Shown here: piece after piece, positions 26,697-34,533 of the stretch | Position numbering within the stretch: position 1 is the first letter of the stretch | How the letters are laid out: the number at the start of each line of letters is the position of its first letter | Source of the DNA: Planomonospora sp. ID82291 | Lineage (GTDB): Bacteria > Actinomycetota > Actinomycetes > Streptosporangiales > Streptosporangiaceae | Assembly: GCF_015711645.1 (NCBI RefSeq) | Contig: NZ_JABTEX010000001.1 | Span: 1,364,001-1,428,000 of the forward strand | Length of the DNA stretch: 64,000 nt | Direction of reading: 5' to 3' | Translations under genes and position numbers: made by a program | Notes under the pieces: model-generated | What the model saw: only the letters and a program-made list of their open reading frames with translations | Told to the model about the DNA's origin: nothing | Databases searched by the model: none

Positions 26697-28011
26697 GCGC
26701 CTGCCCGGCCTCACGGCTGCGGGTGGCCGCGATGTCGAACGTGGCCGCCAGCAGGCAGACCGTCAGCACGCCGACGACCAGGTCCACGGTGAAGGCCACG
26801 GGGGTGTCGAACAGCGTCCAGAAGAAGGGGAAGTCGCTGCCGACCAGCGCCCGGATGCTCCGGTCCGCGTAGTCGGCGCCCACCTGGAGGGCGACGTAGC
26901 ACAGGCAGAACACGCCGAACAGCGCCGCGCCGCCGCGGGAGGCGAGCCGGAAGGCGTTGACCGGCGGGATCCAGCGGTCCCGGAACCCGACGGTGGCCCC
27001 GATCATGGTCGTGCGGGTCAGGACGTGCGTCCGCTCCACCCGGTCGGCGACCCTCTCCAGACGGGTCCCCCGGACGACCGCGCGCGTGTCCTCGGCGAAG
27101 GCGCCGTAGACGAGCGCGGCCACGGCCAGCCAGGCGAGCGGCTCGATCAGCGCGTCCACGAGGAGCGGCCAGAGGTCGCCGACGCCCTCCCAGAACCCCT
27201 TCCACCACGGGAGGGTCTTCTCCAGGTCCTCGAACCGGTCCTTGACCGCGGTCACGACGGCCCGATCGTCCAGCCAGTCCGACCGCGACGCGGCGAAGGC
27301 GAACAGCGCGGTGAGGCCGTAGTAGGCGAAGCCCAGCTCGAAGAAGGCGGTCAGCACGCCGCCGCCCCGCACCTTGCCGTTCATGTACAGCCAGGCGGAC
27401 AGCGTCTTGAGGATGTAGGCCGCCACCGCGATCCCGGCGGAGATCCGGACGTCCAGCCCGATGAGGATGGTGCCCGCCTCACCCTCGATCCCGGCCAGCG
27501 ACCCCTGGAGGTCCTGGTCGATCCGCTTCATGATGTCCAGGGAGGTGAACTCCTGGGCGTCCTCCCGGTGGAAGCTCCACGCCAGGTAGATCGTGGCGAA
27601 GAGCAGCGTGGTCCGGTTGAGCGCGCCGAACAGGCTCTCGTCCGCCCCCTCGTCCTCGGACCTGCGTACCCGGATCTCCCGGAGCGCGCCGCGCACCGCG
27701 TGCAGCATGCCGACCATGACGACGAGTTCGTTCAGCACGATCAACGTGAAGATCAGCGTCGTGATGACGAGCCGTACCTGCCGGTGGTCGCCGTGCGCCA
27801 GTTCGGTGCCCGCCCACATCAGCGCCGCGCGGACCGCCCGTCCGGCGGAGAACCAGAGCACCAGCGAGAGCGCGCAGGCACCGAAGATCCTGAAGGTGTG
27901 CAGAGGCAGCGAGTACGCCGTGAGCCGGGTGGGTGCCCGCCTGGCGGCCGGCGGCGGTGCGGCCTGCGGGGCGGACGGGGACGATGAGGGCGCAGCAGAC
28001 GTTCCGGACAC
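26686..28011 (-). CDS. Polytopic membrane protein of unknown function
   Basis: The protein has about 441 residues and eight or so predicted membrane segments (for example FGACALSLVLWF, LVITTLIFTLIVLNELVVMVGML, LLVDALIEPLAWLAVAALVYGAF, FTVDLVVGVLTVCLLAATF). No transporter signature was recognised. The GTG at 28011 is a tentative start; the frame is open further upstream but only through repeats. The 11-bp convergent overlap with gene 3 of the divergent operon suggests that the whole 18.6-28.0 kb block is one functional neighbourhood. Confidence 0.55.
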   Translation of the reverse strand: MSGTSAAPSSSPSAPQAAPPPAARRAPTRLTAYSLPLHTFRIFGACALSLVLWFSAGRAVRAALMWAGTELAHGDHRQVRLVITTLIFTLIVLNELVVMVGMLHAVRGALREIRVRRSEDEGADESLFGALNRTTLLFATIYLAWSFHREDAQEFTSLDIMKRIDQDLQGSLAGIEGEAGTILIGLDVRISAGIAVAAYILKTLSAWLYMNGKVRGGGVLTAFFELGFAYYGLTALFAFAASRSDWLDDRAVVTAVKDRFEDLEKTLPWWKGFWEGVGDLWPLLVDALIEPLAWLAVAALVYGAFAEDTRAVVRGTRLERVADRVERTHVLTRTTMIGATVGFRDRWIPPVNAFRLASRGGAALFGVFCLCYVALQVGADYADRSIRALVGSDFPFFWTLFDTPVAFTVDLVVGVLTVCLLAATFDIAATRSREAGQALTA

Positions 28012-28033
28012 CTCACGAATCGTAGCGACCCCT

Positions 28034-28125
28034 CGCCCCGCACCACAGCCGAACACCGCCCCGCACCACAGCCGAACACCGCCTCGCACCACAGCCGAAC
28101 ACCGCCTCGCACCGCACCGCGGAAC
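28034..28125. repeat. 23-bp tandem repeat, about 3.7 copies
   Basis: CACCACAGCCGAACACCGCC recurs at 28041, 28064 and 28087 with a degenerate fourth copy at 28110. The array lies immediately before the membrane-protein gene in a 341-bp gap without a gene. Confidence 0.8.
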
Positions 28126-28168
28126 ACCGGGGACGGCCCTTCGGAAGGGCCGGAGTCCTTCCGGAGCG

Positions 28169-28245
28169 CCGGAGGACGGTCCTCCGGAAAGCAGAGGACC
28201 GTTCCCGCGGACCCGGAGGACGGTCCTCCGGAAAGCAGAGGACCG
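28169..28245. repeat. 33-bp direct repeat containing a palindrome
   Basis: The same 33 bp occur at 28169-28201 and 28213-28245. Each starts with CCGGAGGAC-G-GTCCTCCGG, a 9-bp palindrome around one base. The second copy runs into the terminator that follows the sulfur operon on the minus strand. Confidence 0.75.
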
Positions 28246-28275
28246 GCGTCCCTCACCGAGGAGGGACGCCGGTCC
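28240..28275 (-). terminator. Terminator of the sulfurtransferase operon
   Basis: A perfect 15-bp stem (28240-28254 with 28261-28275) with a 6-nt loop lies 78 bp beyond the sseC stop codon on the minus strand. Confidence 0.65.
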
Positions 28276-28352
28276 TTTTCCCGCCGAGCGGTCCGGACAC
28301 CGCGCGGTTCAGACGACCGCGCGGCCCCGTCCGCGGCTCGTCCGCGGCTCGG

Positions 28353-28652
28353 TCAGACGGCCACGGCCAGCTGGGTGACCTCGCCGAGGCGGGCCTGGGC
28401 GGGGACGTCCTTGGTGACGCCGCCGCCCGCGATGATGCGGACGGTCCAGTCACCGGGAGCGGCGAAGAAGCGGAAGACGCCCTCCTCGGAGACGACGACC
28501 TCGCCGGTGAACTCACCGGAGTGGTCCAGCAGGCGGGCGTAGGCGGTGCCCGCGCCCGTCACGACGCCCTGGATGACGGCCTGGGTCGACAGGTCGATCC
28601 CGGCGGGAACGGCGGCGGTCTGCTCCGGTGCTGCGCAACCCTGGGTGCTCAT
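28353..28652 (-). CDS. sseC: SseC-type protein (DUF1416)
   Basis: The 99-residue protein matches the actinobacterial DUF1416/SseC family (VIQGVVTGAGTAYARLLDHSGEFTGEVV). In Mycobacterium tuberculosis sseC2 lies directly after the rhodanese gene cysA2, the same arrangement as here. The start overlaps the upstream stop codon (ATGA). The role is probably in sulfur transfer but is not biochemically defined. Confidence 0.88.
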   Translation of the reverse strand: MSTQGCAAPEQTAAVPAGIDLSTQAVIQGVVTGAGTAYARLLDHSGEFTGEVVVSEEGVFRFFAAPGDWTVRIIAGGGVTKDVPAQARLGEVTQLAVAV

Positions 28653-29488
28653 CGGGCCTCTCCCAACTCGACCGGCACGCCCACGAGCGAGCCGTACTCG
28701 GTCCATGATCCGTCGTAGTTCTTGACGTTGGCCTGCTCCAGCAGCTCGTGCAGCACGAACCAGGTGTGCGCGGAGCGCTCACCGATGCGGCAGTAGGCGA
28801 TGGTGTCCTTGCCGAAGTCGACGCCGGCGCCCTCGTAGAGGGACTTCAGCTCCTCGTCGGACTTGAAGGTGCCGTCGTCGTTCGCGGCCTTGGACCACGG
28901 GATGCTGCGGGCGGTCGGCACGTGGCCGGCGCGCTGCGCCTGCTCCTGCGGGAGGTGGGCCGGGGCGAGCAGCTTGCCGGTGAACTCGTCGGGCGAGCGC
29001 ACGTCGACCAGGTTGAGCTTGCCGATCGCGGCGAGCACGTCGTCGCGGAAGGCGCGCAGGCTCGTGTCCTGCTCCTTGGCCGTGTACCGGGTGGCCTGGC
29101 GCTGCGGCACCTCGGTGACCAGCTCGCGGGAGTCGAGCTCCCACTTCTTGCGGCCGCCGTCGAGGAGCCTGACGTTCTCGTGGCCGTAGAGCTTGAAGTA
29201 CCAGTAGGCGTAGGCGGCGAACCAGTTGTTGTTGCCGCCGTAGAGCACCACGGTGTCGTCGTTGGCGATGCCGCGGGCCGACAGCAGGGCCTCGAAGCCC
29301 TCGCGGTCCACGAAGTCGCGGCGGACCGGGTCCTGGAGGTCGTCCCTCCAGTCGATCTTCACGGCGCCACGGATGTGGCCCTTGTCGTATGCGCTGGTGT
29401 CCTCGTCGACCTCGACGAGAACGACACCAGGGGTGTCGAGGTTGGCCTCGACCCAGTCGGCGTCCACCAGTGCGGCGGAACGGCTCAT
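28649..29488 (-). CDS. Thiosulfate sulfurtransferase (rhodanese)
   Basis: This 279-residue protein has two rhodanese domains. The C-terminal one carries the active-site Cys in AYCRIGERSAHTWF. It transfers sulfane sulfur from thiosulfate to acceptors. GGAGGAATCCC precedes the ATG. It lies between a DUF4395 gene and sseC in an operon behind a cysteine-type leader peptide, so expression is likely raised when cysteine is scarce. It is equivalent to mycobacterial CysA2. Confidence 0.93.
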   Translation of the reverse strand: MSRSAALVDADWVEANLDTPGVVLVEVDEDTSAYDKGHIRGAVKIDWRDDLQDPVRRDFVDREGFEALLSARGIANDDTVVLYGGNNNWFAAYAYWYFKLYGHENVRLLDGGRKKWELDSRELVTEVPQRQATRYTAKEQDTSLRAFRDDVLAAIGKLNLVDVRSPDEFTGKLLAPAHLPQEQAQRAGHVPTARSIPWSKAANDDGTFKSDEELKSLYEGAGVDFGKDTIAYCRIGERSAHTWFVLHELLEQANVKNYDGSWTEYGSLVGVPVELGEAR

Positions 29489-29504
29489 TGGGATTCCTCC
29501 GGGA

Positions 29505-29903
29505 TCATCTTGCGGCGGGCAGTAGGCGGCGAATGATCAAATACGTCTCGCAGCCGAGGCAGAAGCCGAATGCGGCGTTGAGAAAGGCGGCGAACAGGGC
29601 CGCGGCGGTGGCGCCGAGGGCCAGCGGCGCGATCTGTGTTGCGTGTCCGACCAGGGCCGCCAGGGCGAAGGCGAGTCCGACCAGTTGCGCGAAGCGCGGC
29701 GGCCGGGCGTCCTCCAACTCCCTGGGAGGGCTCTTCACAATCCCCTTGAAAACCATTCCGTACGGCGAGGCGCCGACGGCGCCCAGCGCGAACACCGCGG
29801 TCTGGGCCGCCAGCAGCCACACGCTGTCCGTGATGAGGACGAGCGCGAGGACGACGGCGGTCACGGTCGCGGCGAAGCGAAGGGCTCTGGGATCAGCCTG
29901 CAT
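29505..29903 (-). CDS. DUF4395 membrane protein
   Basis: This 132-residue protein has four predicted membrane helices and ends in FGFCLGCETYLIIRRLLP; the conserved CxxC near the membrane is typical of DUF4395. Such proteins often sit beside thioredoxin-like and rhodanese genes and may take part in sulfur or redox handling at the membrane. CAGGAG lies 9 nt before the ATG. It is the first structural gene after the leader peptide. Confidence 0.85.
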   Translation of the reverse strand: MQADPRALRFAATVTAVVLALVLITDSVWLLAAQTAVFALGAVGASPYGMVFKGIVKSPPRELEDARPPRFAQLVGLAFALAALVGHATQIAPLALGATAAALFAAFLNAAFGFCLGCETYLIIRRLLPAAR

Positions 29904-29964
29904 CGTGCGATGCTCCTGAAGGGTCGTGCAGATCGGGTGCGGCCGGAGCCGCTTGGGATCGCCC

Positions 29965-30048
29965 TCAGGAAACGCGACAGAGCGCGGTGGCGACGCGGCA
30001 GAAGTCGACCGCGCGCCGCTTCGTCAGCAGCTCTGTCATGGGGTGCAT
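29965..30048 (-). CDS. Cysteine-responsive leader peptide
   Basis: The 27-residue ORF encodes MHPMTELLTKRRAVDFC plus RVATALCRVS. The RR-x-x-D-x-x-RV-x-x-x-LC pattern is the signature of actinobacterial leader peptides upstream of sulfur-assimilation genes, where ribosome stalling at Cys codons controls the operon. It is too short for normal gene callers. It lies 62 bp before the DUF4395 gene on the same strand. A TAATGT box ends 7 nt before the ATG at 30048, so the transcript starts at the start codon; the internal ATG at 30039 is an alternative. Confidence 0.8.
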   Translation of the reverse strand: MHPMTELLTKRRAVDFCRVATALCRVS

Positions 30049-30055
30049 GGCGATG

Positions 30056-30085
30056 ACATTACCCCGGCGTCCCGCTATCTGTCAC
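30056..30085 (-). promoter_or_regulatory. Promoter of the sulfur operon
   Basis: On the minus strand GTGACA (30085-30080) and TAATGT (30061-30056) are 18 bp apart. The predicted start is the A of the leader-peptide ATG, 8 nt downstream. Confidence 0.55.
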
Positions 30086-30139
30086 ATCCCTGTCCAATTC
30101 CTGAGACAAGGTGATCCGGAAGGCGATAGGGTGCCCCGC

Positions 30140-30556
30140 TCACTCACCGATGGCGAGACCCAGTGCCCCGATGACGTCGGCCTTCCGTGGCTGGCCCGAG
30201 GCACGTTTCACCACATACCCCGACCGGTCGAGGATAAGCACGGTGGGGGTGCGCAGGATGTTCAGGGAGCGGACCAGCTCCAGCCGGGACTCGGCGTCGA
30301 TCTCCACGTGCGCCGTTCCGGGGACCATGTCCGCCACCTCGGCGAGGATCCGGCGGGTGGCCCGGCACGGCAGGCAGAACGCGCTGGAGAACTGCACCAG
30401 CGTGGCGCGCTCGCCCAGCTCCGCACCGAGGTCGTCCGGAGTCATCCGCTGCACGTCGCCCCTCACCTCGCGCGGCACGCCGCCGCGCCGCCGCAGCACC
30501 GCGCCCGCGAGCGCGGCCGCGGCGAGCGTCACCAGCACCACCGTCAGACCGGTCAT
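30140..30556 (-). CDS. Membrane-anchored thioredoxin-like protein
   Basis: The 138-residue protein has an N-terminal hydrophobic helix (about 2-20) and a thioredoxin fold with the redox motif SSAFCLPCRATRRIL. An equivalent gene (thiX) lies upstream of cysA2-sseC2 in mycobacteria. The helix suggests membrane attachment. The start is uncertain: 30556 lacks a clear ribosome-binding site and 30589 is possible. Confidence 0.78.
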   Translation of the reverse strand: MTGLTVVLVTLAAAALAGAVLRRRGGVPREVRGDVQRMTPDDLGAELGERATLVQFSSAFCLPCRATRRILAEVADMVPGTAHVEIDAESRLELVRSLNILRTPTVLILDRSGYVVKRASGQPRKADVIGALGLAIGE

Positions 30557-30697
30557 CGGGCAGGACAACACCTGCCCGCGGCGGGCCATTCCCGGCGCGG
30601 AGCACGTCCCGGTCCGGCCCGGGGCGTGGCCCGGCCCGGGGCGGGATCACCGCCCGGCGGACGGGAGCCGTACCCGGGGCGGGCGCGGGGACGCGGG

Positions 30698-31579
30698 TCA
30701 GCGGGCCCGGACGACGAGCAGCACCCGGCCGCCGACGGTGGCCAGCTCGAACCTGTCGACGCCGCCCGGCGGGATGGTGACCGAGCCCCGGAAGGGGCCC
30801 GACTCCTCGTAGGCGGCCCGGTCGACGGTCCAGCTCCCGGCCGTCTCCCGGTTCCCGGCGGCGTCGACCGCGTCCAGCCGGAGCCGGGTGCCCTCGGCGA
30901 CCCCGGAGACCACCACCTCGACGGCGGTCGCCCCCCTCCCGGGCACGGCGGTCACCCGGGCCCGGACGGCTCCGCTCCTCCCCGTGCTGACCAGCGGTTC
31001 CTCCGGGGCGTCCAGCATGATCCGCGGACCGGGCGACTCACCGGGCGAGGCCTGCACGGCCGCGTCCGGGGAGACTTCGCGCGCCTTGCGGGAGGCGTCG
31101 TCGTCGCGCAGCGTGCCCGCCGCGTCCTCCTCCGAGGCTCCGTCCCGCGAAGCCTCGAAGGCTCCGTCCCGCGAAGCGCCGGGAGCGGTGGACGGAGCGG
31201 AGGCCCCGGAGTCGGGGGCGGAGGCCGCCGACATCTCCGGCGCGCCCCGCTCCACCGCCGTCCAGACGGTCCCGCCGACCCCGGCCAGCACGACCGAGGC
31301 CGCCACCGCGAGCAGCGCCCGCGTCGTCCGGCGGCGCCGCCTGGTCCGGGCGTCGAGCAGCCGGTCGAGCACCGCGCGCGGCGGGCTGGCCACCTGGACC
31401 ACGTCCTCCTGGGACACCCGGCCGAGGAACCCGGCGACCCCGGCCAGCTCCTCCGCCTCCGCGCGGCACTCCCCGCACCCGGCGAGATGCGCCCGCACCG
31501 CGGCGTGCTCCTCCGGCTCCAGCGCTCCCAGGGCGTACACCCCGAGCGACATCCGCGCCTCGTCACAGTTCATCGTCAT
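30698..31579 (-). CDS. Anti-sigma factor with zinc-finger domain
   Basis: The 293-residue protein has an N-terminal anti-sigma zinc-binding domain with the H-x3-C-x2-C core (RAHLAGCGECRAE), one transmembrane helix (about 89-110) and an extracytoplasmic domain of about 180 residues. It should bind and inhibit the ECF sigma factor encoded just upstream; their genes overlap in ATGA. The outer domain is expected to sense an envelope signal. Confidence 0.88.
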   Translation of the reverse strand: MTMNCDEARMSLGVYALGALEPEEHAAVRAHLAGCGECRAEAEELAGVAGFLGRVSQEDVVQVASPPRAVLDRLLDARTRRRRRTTRALLAVAASVVLAGVGGTVWTAVERGAPEMSAASAPDSGASAPSTAPGASRDGAFEASRDGASEEDAAGTLRDDDASRKAREVSPDAAVQASPGESPGPRIMLDAPEEPLVSTGRSGAVRARVTAVPGRGATAVEVVVSGVAEGTRLRLDAVDAAGNRETAGSWTVDRAAYEESGPFRGSVTIPPGGVDRFELATVGGRVLLVVRAR

Positions 31580-32088
31580 GGCGCGAGCCCCCGCTCCTCC
31601 AGCGCCAGTTTGAGCGCGCGCAGCGCGTAGTACGTGCGCGACTTCACCGTCCCGGCGGGGATGCCGAGCGCCTCGGCCGCCTCCTTGACCGACTTCCCCT
31701 GGTAGTAGACCTCGGTGAGCACCTCACGGTGCTCGAGCCGGAGCGCGGCCAGCGCCTCGGCGACCGCCCAGGACTCCACGGCCCGCTCCAGCTCGTCCTC
31801 GGCGGGCACCACGGCGAGCGCCTCGTCGCCCGTCTCCGGCGGGCGGGCCCGGCGTGCCCGGTGCTGGTCGAAGACGAGGTTGCGGGCCACCGTGAACAGC
31901 CACGCGCGGATCGAGCGCCCGCCGAGCACGTCGGGATGGCGCCAGGCCCGCAGCAGGGTCTCCTGCACGACGTCCTCCGCCCTCCCCGGGTCGCCCGTCA
32001 GTCTCAGCACGTAGCCGTACAGCGGCCCGCCGTGCTCGTCGAAGAGCGCCCTGACGAGCTGCTCGTCGGCGGTTCCGGCGTGGCTCAC
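31576..32088 (-). CDS. ECF RNA polymerase sigma factor
   Basis: This 170-residue sigma factor has region 2 (LFDEHGGPLYGYVLRLTGDPGRAEDVVQ begins it) and region 4 (LEHREVLTEVYYQGKSVKEAAEALGIPAGTVKSRTYYALRAL). It is translationally coupled to its cognate anti-sigma factor. The GTG at 32088 is the only sensible start; the frame upstream runs through repeats. Confidence 0.9.
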   Translation of the reverse strand: MSHAGTADEQLVRALFDEHGGPLYGYVLRLTGDPGRAEDVVQETLLRAWRHPDVLGGRSIRAWLFTVARNLVFDQHRARRARPPETGDEALAVVPAEDELERAVESWAVAEALAALRLEHREVLTEVYYQGKSVKEAAEALGIPAGTVKSRTYYALRALKLALEERGLAP

Positions 32089-32115
32089 CCCCTCACGACG
32101 TACGGCGGGCCGGAT

Positions 32116-32301
32116 CGGTTCAGGCACCTGTCCGGGCAGCGGTTCAGGCATCGGTTCAGGCACCTGTCCGGGCAGCGCCGCACGTCCCGTCCGGTGGCCG
32201 GGCCGCCGCCGGACACCGGCGGCCGTCACGGCCCTCACGACCGCCACGACCGTCGCGGTCGGGGCGGTCGGGGCGGTCGGGGCGGTCGGGGCGGTCGGGG
32301 C
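32116..32301. repeat. Two repeat types upstream of the sigma gene
   Basis: CGGTTCAGGCACCTGTCCGG plus GCAGCG (26 bp) occurs at 32116-32141 and 32152-32177. Further on, the 9-bp unit GGTCGGGGC is repeated five times (32257-32301). The 251-bp gap between the DUF2993 and sigma genes otherwise holds no gene; the sigma promoter should lie here. Confidence 0.75.
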
Positions 32302-32339
32302 GACCGTCGCGGCGGAGACTCCGGCCCGGCACGGACGGC

Positions 32340-33035
32340 TCAGTTCTGCAGCGGGACGTCCGCCGCCTCCGCCGTGATCCGCAAGCCCCCGGCCACGGGC
32401 GTCACCTCGGTGACCTTCAGGCCGAAGGGGAGGTTCCCGATCGGGACCTCGTAGCGGATGAACCGCTCCGGGTCGGGCACCGTGATGCCGCCGCCCAGGG
32501 TGACCTTCTCCGGGGTGAGCCGCAGGCCCTCGTCGGTCAGCTCGATCTTCATCCCGGCCTTCACCGGCACCTTCTGCCCGAGGAAGGTGATCTGTCCCCT
32601 GACGTCGAGGCCGGAGGCGGAGACGTCGACCTGCATCCCCTTGGGCGCCCGCTGGTTCAGCGTCGCCTCCGGGACCACGATCGTGCCCACCACCCGCTCG
32701 GCGCGCACGTCCACCTGGTCGGCGCGGAGCACCAGGTCGGACAGGGGGGCGGTCACGCCGTACAGGACGGCGTCCACGCCGGACAGCCGGACGCCGGCCA
32801 CGTTCAGCGCGCCGACCTTCACCTCGACCTCGTCGTAGCGCCCGGCGACGGCCTGGGTCAGGAACGGGATGCCGTGGACGGTCACCTCCGGCGGGGCCGC
32901 CAGGTCGTAGCGCGCGGTGGCGCGCGTGGCGATCTCCTTCTCCACCCCGGCGACCGCGACCCTGTCCAGGATCGCGAGGAGAACGAGCAGCAGGATCAGA
33001 AAAGCGAGCAGCTTGCGCATCCGACGTCCCGTCAT
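32340..33035 (-). CDS. DUF2993 (LmeA-like) envelope protein
   Basis: This 231-residue protein has a basic N-terminus, one membrane helix (about 6-24) and a DUF2993 domain with repeated beta-strand patterns (YDEVEVKVGALNVAGVRLSGVDAVLYGV). DUF2993 proteins such as mycobacterial LmeA bind phospholipids and act in the cell envelope. Starts at 33035 and 33020 are both possible; the longer is given. Confidence 0.8.
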   Translation of the reverse strand: MTGRRMRKLLAFLILLLVLLAILDRVAVAGVEKEIATRATARYDLAAPPEVTVHGIPFLTQAVAGRYDEVEVKVGALNVAGVRLSGVDAVLYGVTAPLSDLVLRADQVDVRAERVVGTIVVPEATLNQRAPKGMQVDVSASGLDVRGQITFLGQKVPVKAGMKIELTDEGLRLTPEKVTLGGGITVPDPERFIRYEVPIGNLPFGLKVTEVTPVAGGLRITAEAADVPLQN

Positions 33036-33139
33036 TCGTTTCCGTGTCCGTTCCCGGATCCGGCCAGAGTGCCATCGCGGCGCGTTCCCCGGCAATGCCG
33101 CACGAAACGTGAGCCCTGCTCTGTCGACCGGAGCGCCGG

Positions 33140-33391
33140 TCAGCCGCCGGCGAAGGGCGGCAGCACCTCGACCGTCGCGCCGTCCGGGAGCGCGATCGTC
33201 CCGTGCGCCCGGGTGCCCACCGGGTTCCCGTCCACCAGGAAGGACGACCGGCGCGCCACGACGGCCAGCGCCTCCCTGCCCGCTGTGACCTTCGCCACCA
33301 GCTCCGCCAGGTCCGCGGCCTCGAAAGGCTCCTCCGCGACGCCCGCCGCCTCCTTCGCCGCCGCCCAGTAGCGGATCCTGCCCCTGGCCAT
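33140..33391 (-). CDS. moaD: MoaD-type molybdopterin synthase sulfur carrier
   Basis: This 83-residue ubiquitin-like protein ends in PPFAGG; the C-terminal Gly-Gly is thiocarboxylated to supply sulfur for molybdopterin. ATG 33391 is chosen because GGAGGAG precedes it. ThiS-like sulfur carriers look similar, but the length and DGATVEVLPPFAGG favour MoaD. No other molybdenum-cofactor gene is nearby. Confidence 0.85.
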   Translation of the reverse strand: MARGRIRYWAAAKEAAGVAEEPFEAADLAELVAKVTAGREALAVVARRSSFLVDGNPVGTRAHGTIALPDGATVEVLPPFAGG

Positions 33392-33600
33392 CTGACGACC
33401 AACTCCTCCGACGTGCACTCGGTCACCACCCGGTTACGGCGAATCCAACGGGGAAACCCGTGTTCACCAGGTGGACGTCCGCTGGACGCTCGACCCTTCT
33501 CGGATATCCTCGCCTACTACGGGACCTGGGCGACGTAGCCCCCGGGTCCTTACGTGTTTTCGTACGGCTACCGCCGGCGCGACGCGGGAAGGAGGCGATC

Positions 33601-33669
33601 GTGGGAGAGCGGGCCGAGCGCGCCCCGCACGAGAGCCTGCCAATGAGCCCGGCGAAGGAGTGCACGTGA
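33601..33669 (+). CDS. 22-codon mini-ORF coupled to glnR
   Basis: The GTG at 33601 follows GGAAGGAGGCGATC, a strong ribosome-binding site. The ORF encodes 22 residues, and its TGA overlaps the GTG of glnR (GTGA, 33666-33669). The geometry suggests translational coupling that would make glnR expression depend on translation of this ORF. No homologue is known to me. Confidence 0.5.
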   Translation: MGERAERAPHESLPMSPAKECT

Positions 33670-34379
33670 GCAACCTCCTGCTTCTTACCAATGCCCTGCA
33701 ACCGTCCGCCGAGGTGCTGCCGGCCCTGGGCCTGCTGCTGCACTCGGTCCGGGTCGCGCCCGCCGAGGCGTCCGCGCTGATCGACGCGCCGCCCGCCGAC
33801 GCCGTCCTGGTGGACGCGCGCCGCGAGCTGGTCCAGGCCAAGAGCCTGTGCCGGCTGCTGCGGACCACCGGTCTCGACTGCCCCCTCATGGTGATCGTCA
33901 CCGAGGGCGGCCTGGCCGCGATGACCGCCGAATGGGGCGCCGACGACGTCATCCTCGACAGTGCCGGGCCCGCCGAGGTCGAGGCCCGCCTCCGGATGGC
34001 CGTGGGCCGGATGAACCTGTCCGCCGCCGAGGAGGTCCCGGACGAGATCCGCAGCGGCGACCTCTCGATCGACGAGGCCACCTACACCGCCCGGCTCCGC
34101 GGCCGGGCGCTGGACCTGACCTTCAAGGAGTTCGAGCTCCTGAAGTACCTCGCCCAGCACCCCGGCCGGGTCTTCACCCGGGCCCAGCTGCTCCAGGAGG
34201 TCTGGGGCTACGACTACTTCGGCGGCACCCGGACCGTGGACGTCCACGTCCGGCGGCTGCGCGCCAAGCTCGGCGCCGAGTACGAATCACTGATCGGAAC
34301 GGTCCGCAACGTCGGCTACCGGTTCGTCCCCGAGCGCGGCAACGAGGCCTCCGAGGAGCGCGAGCCGGCCCGCCGCTGA
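33666..34379 (+). CDS. glnR: Global nitrogen regulator GlnR
   Basis: This 237-residue OmpR-type orphan response regulator is strongly similar to Streptomyces GlnR, from the N-terminal [21 protein letters not shown] through the winged helix ([29 protein letters not shown]). GlnR controls nitrogen assimilation genes and binds GTnAC-type boxes. The GTG at 33666 has GAAGGAG 5 nt upstream and lies inside the stop of a mini-ORF. No cognate histidine kinase is adjacent, as is usual for GlnR. Confidence 0.95.
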   Translation: MSNLLLLTNALQPSAEVLPALGLLLHSVRVAPAEASALIDAPPADAVLVDARRELVQAKSLCRLLRTTGLDCPLMVIVTEGGLAAMTAEWGADDVILDSAGPAEVEARLRMAVGRMNLSAAEEVPDEIRSGDLSIDEATYTARLRGRALDLTFKEFELLKYLAQHPGRVFTRAQLLQEVWGYDYFGGTRTVDVHVRRLRAKLGAEYESLIGTVRNVGYRFVPERGNEASEEREPARR

Positions 34380-34453
34380 GCCCGCCGCGTCACCGACCCC
34401 CGCCGCATCGCTGAGCCCGCCGCGTCACCGCTGAGCCGGCCCGCCTGCGGGCA

Positions 34454-34484
34454 AGGGGCCCGCCGGATGATCCGGCGGGCCCCT
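34454..34484. terminator. Bidirectional terminator between glnR and the nucleotidase gene
   Basis: A perfect 15-bp stem (34454-34468 with 34470-34484) around a single base lies in the convergent gap. Confidence 0.7.
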
Positions 34485-34533
34485 CCGCGCGTTCGCGCCG
34501 TCCCGCTCCCCTGCGGCAGGACCGCGGTCCTCC

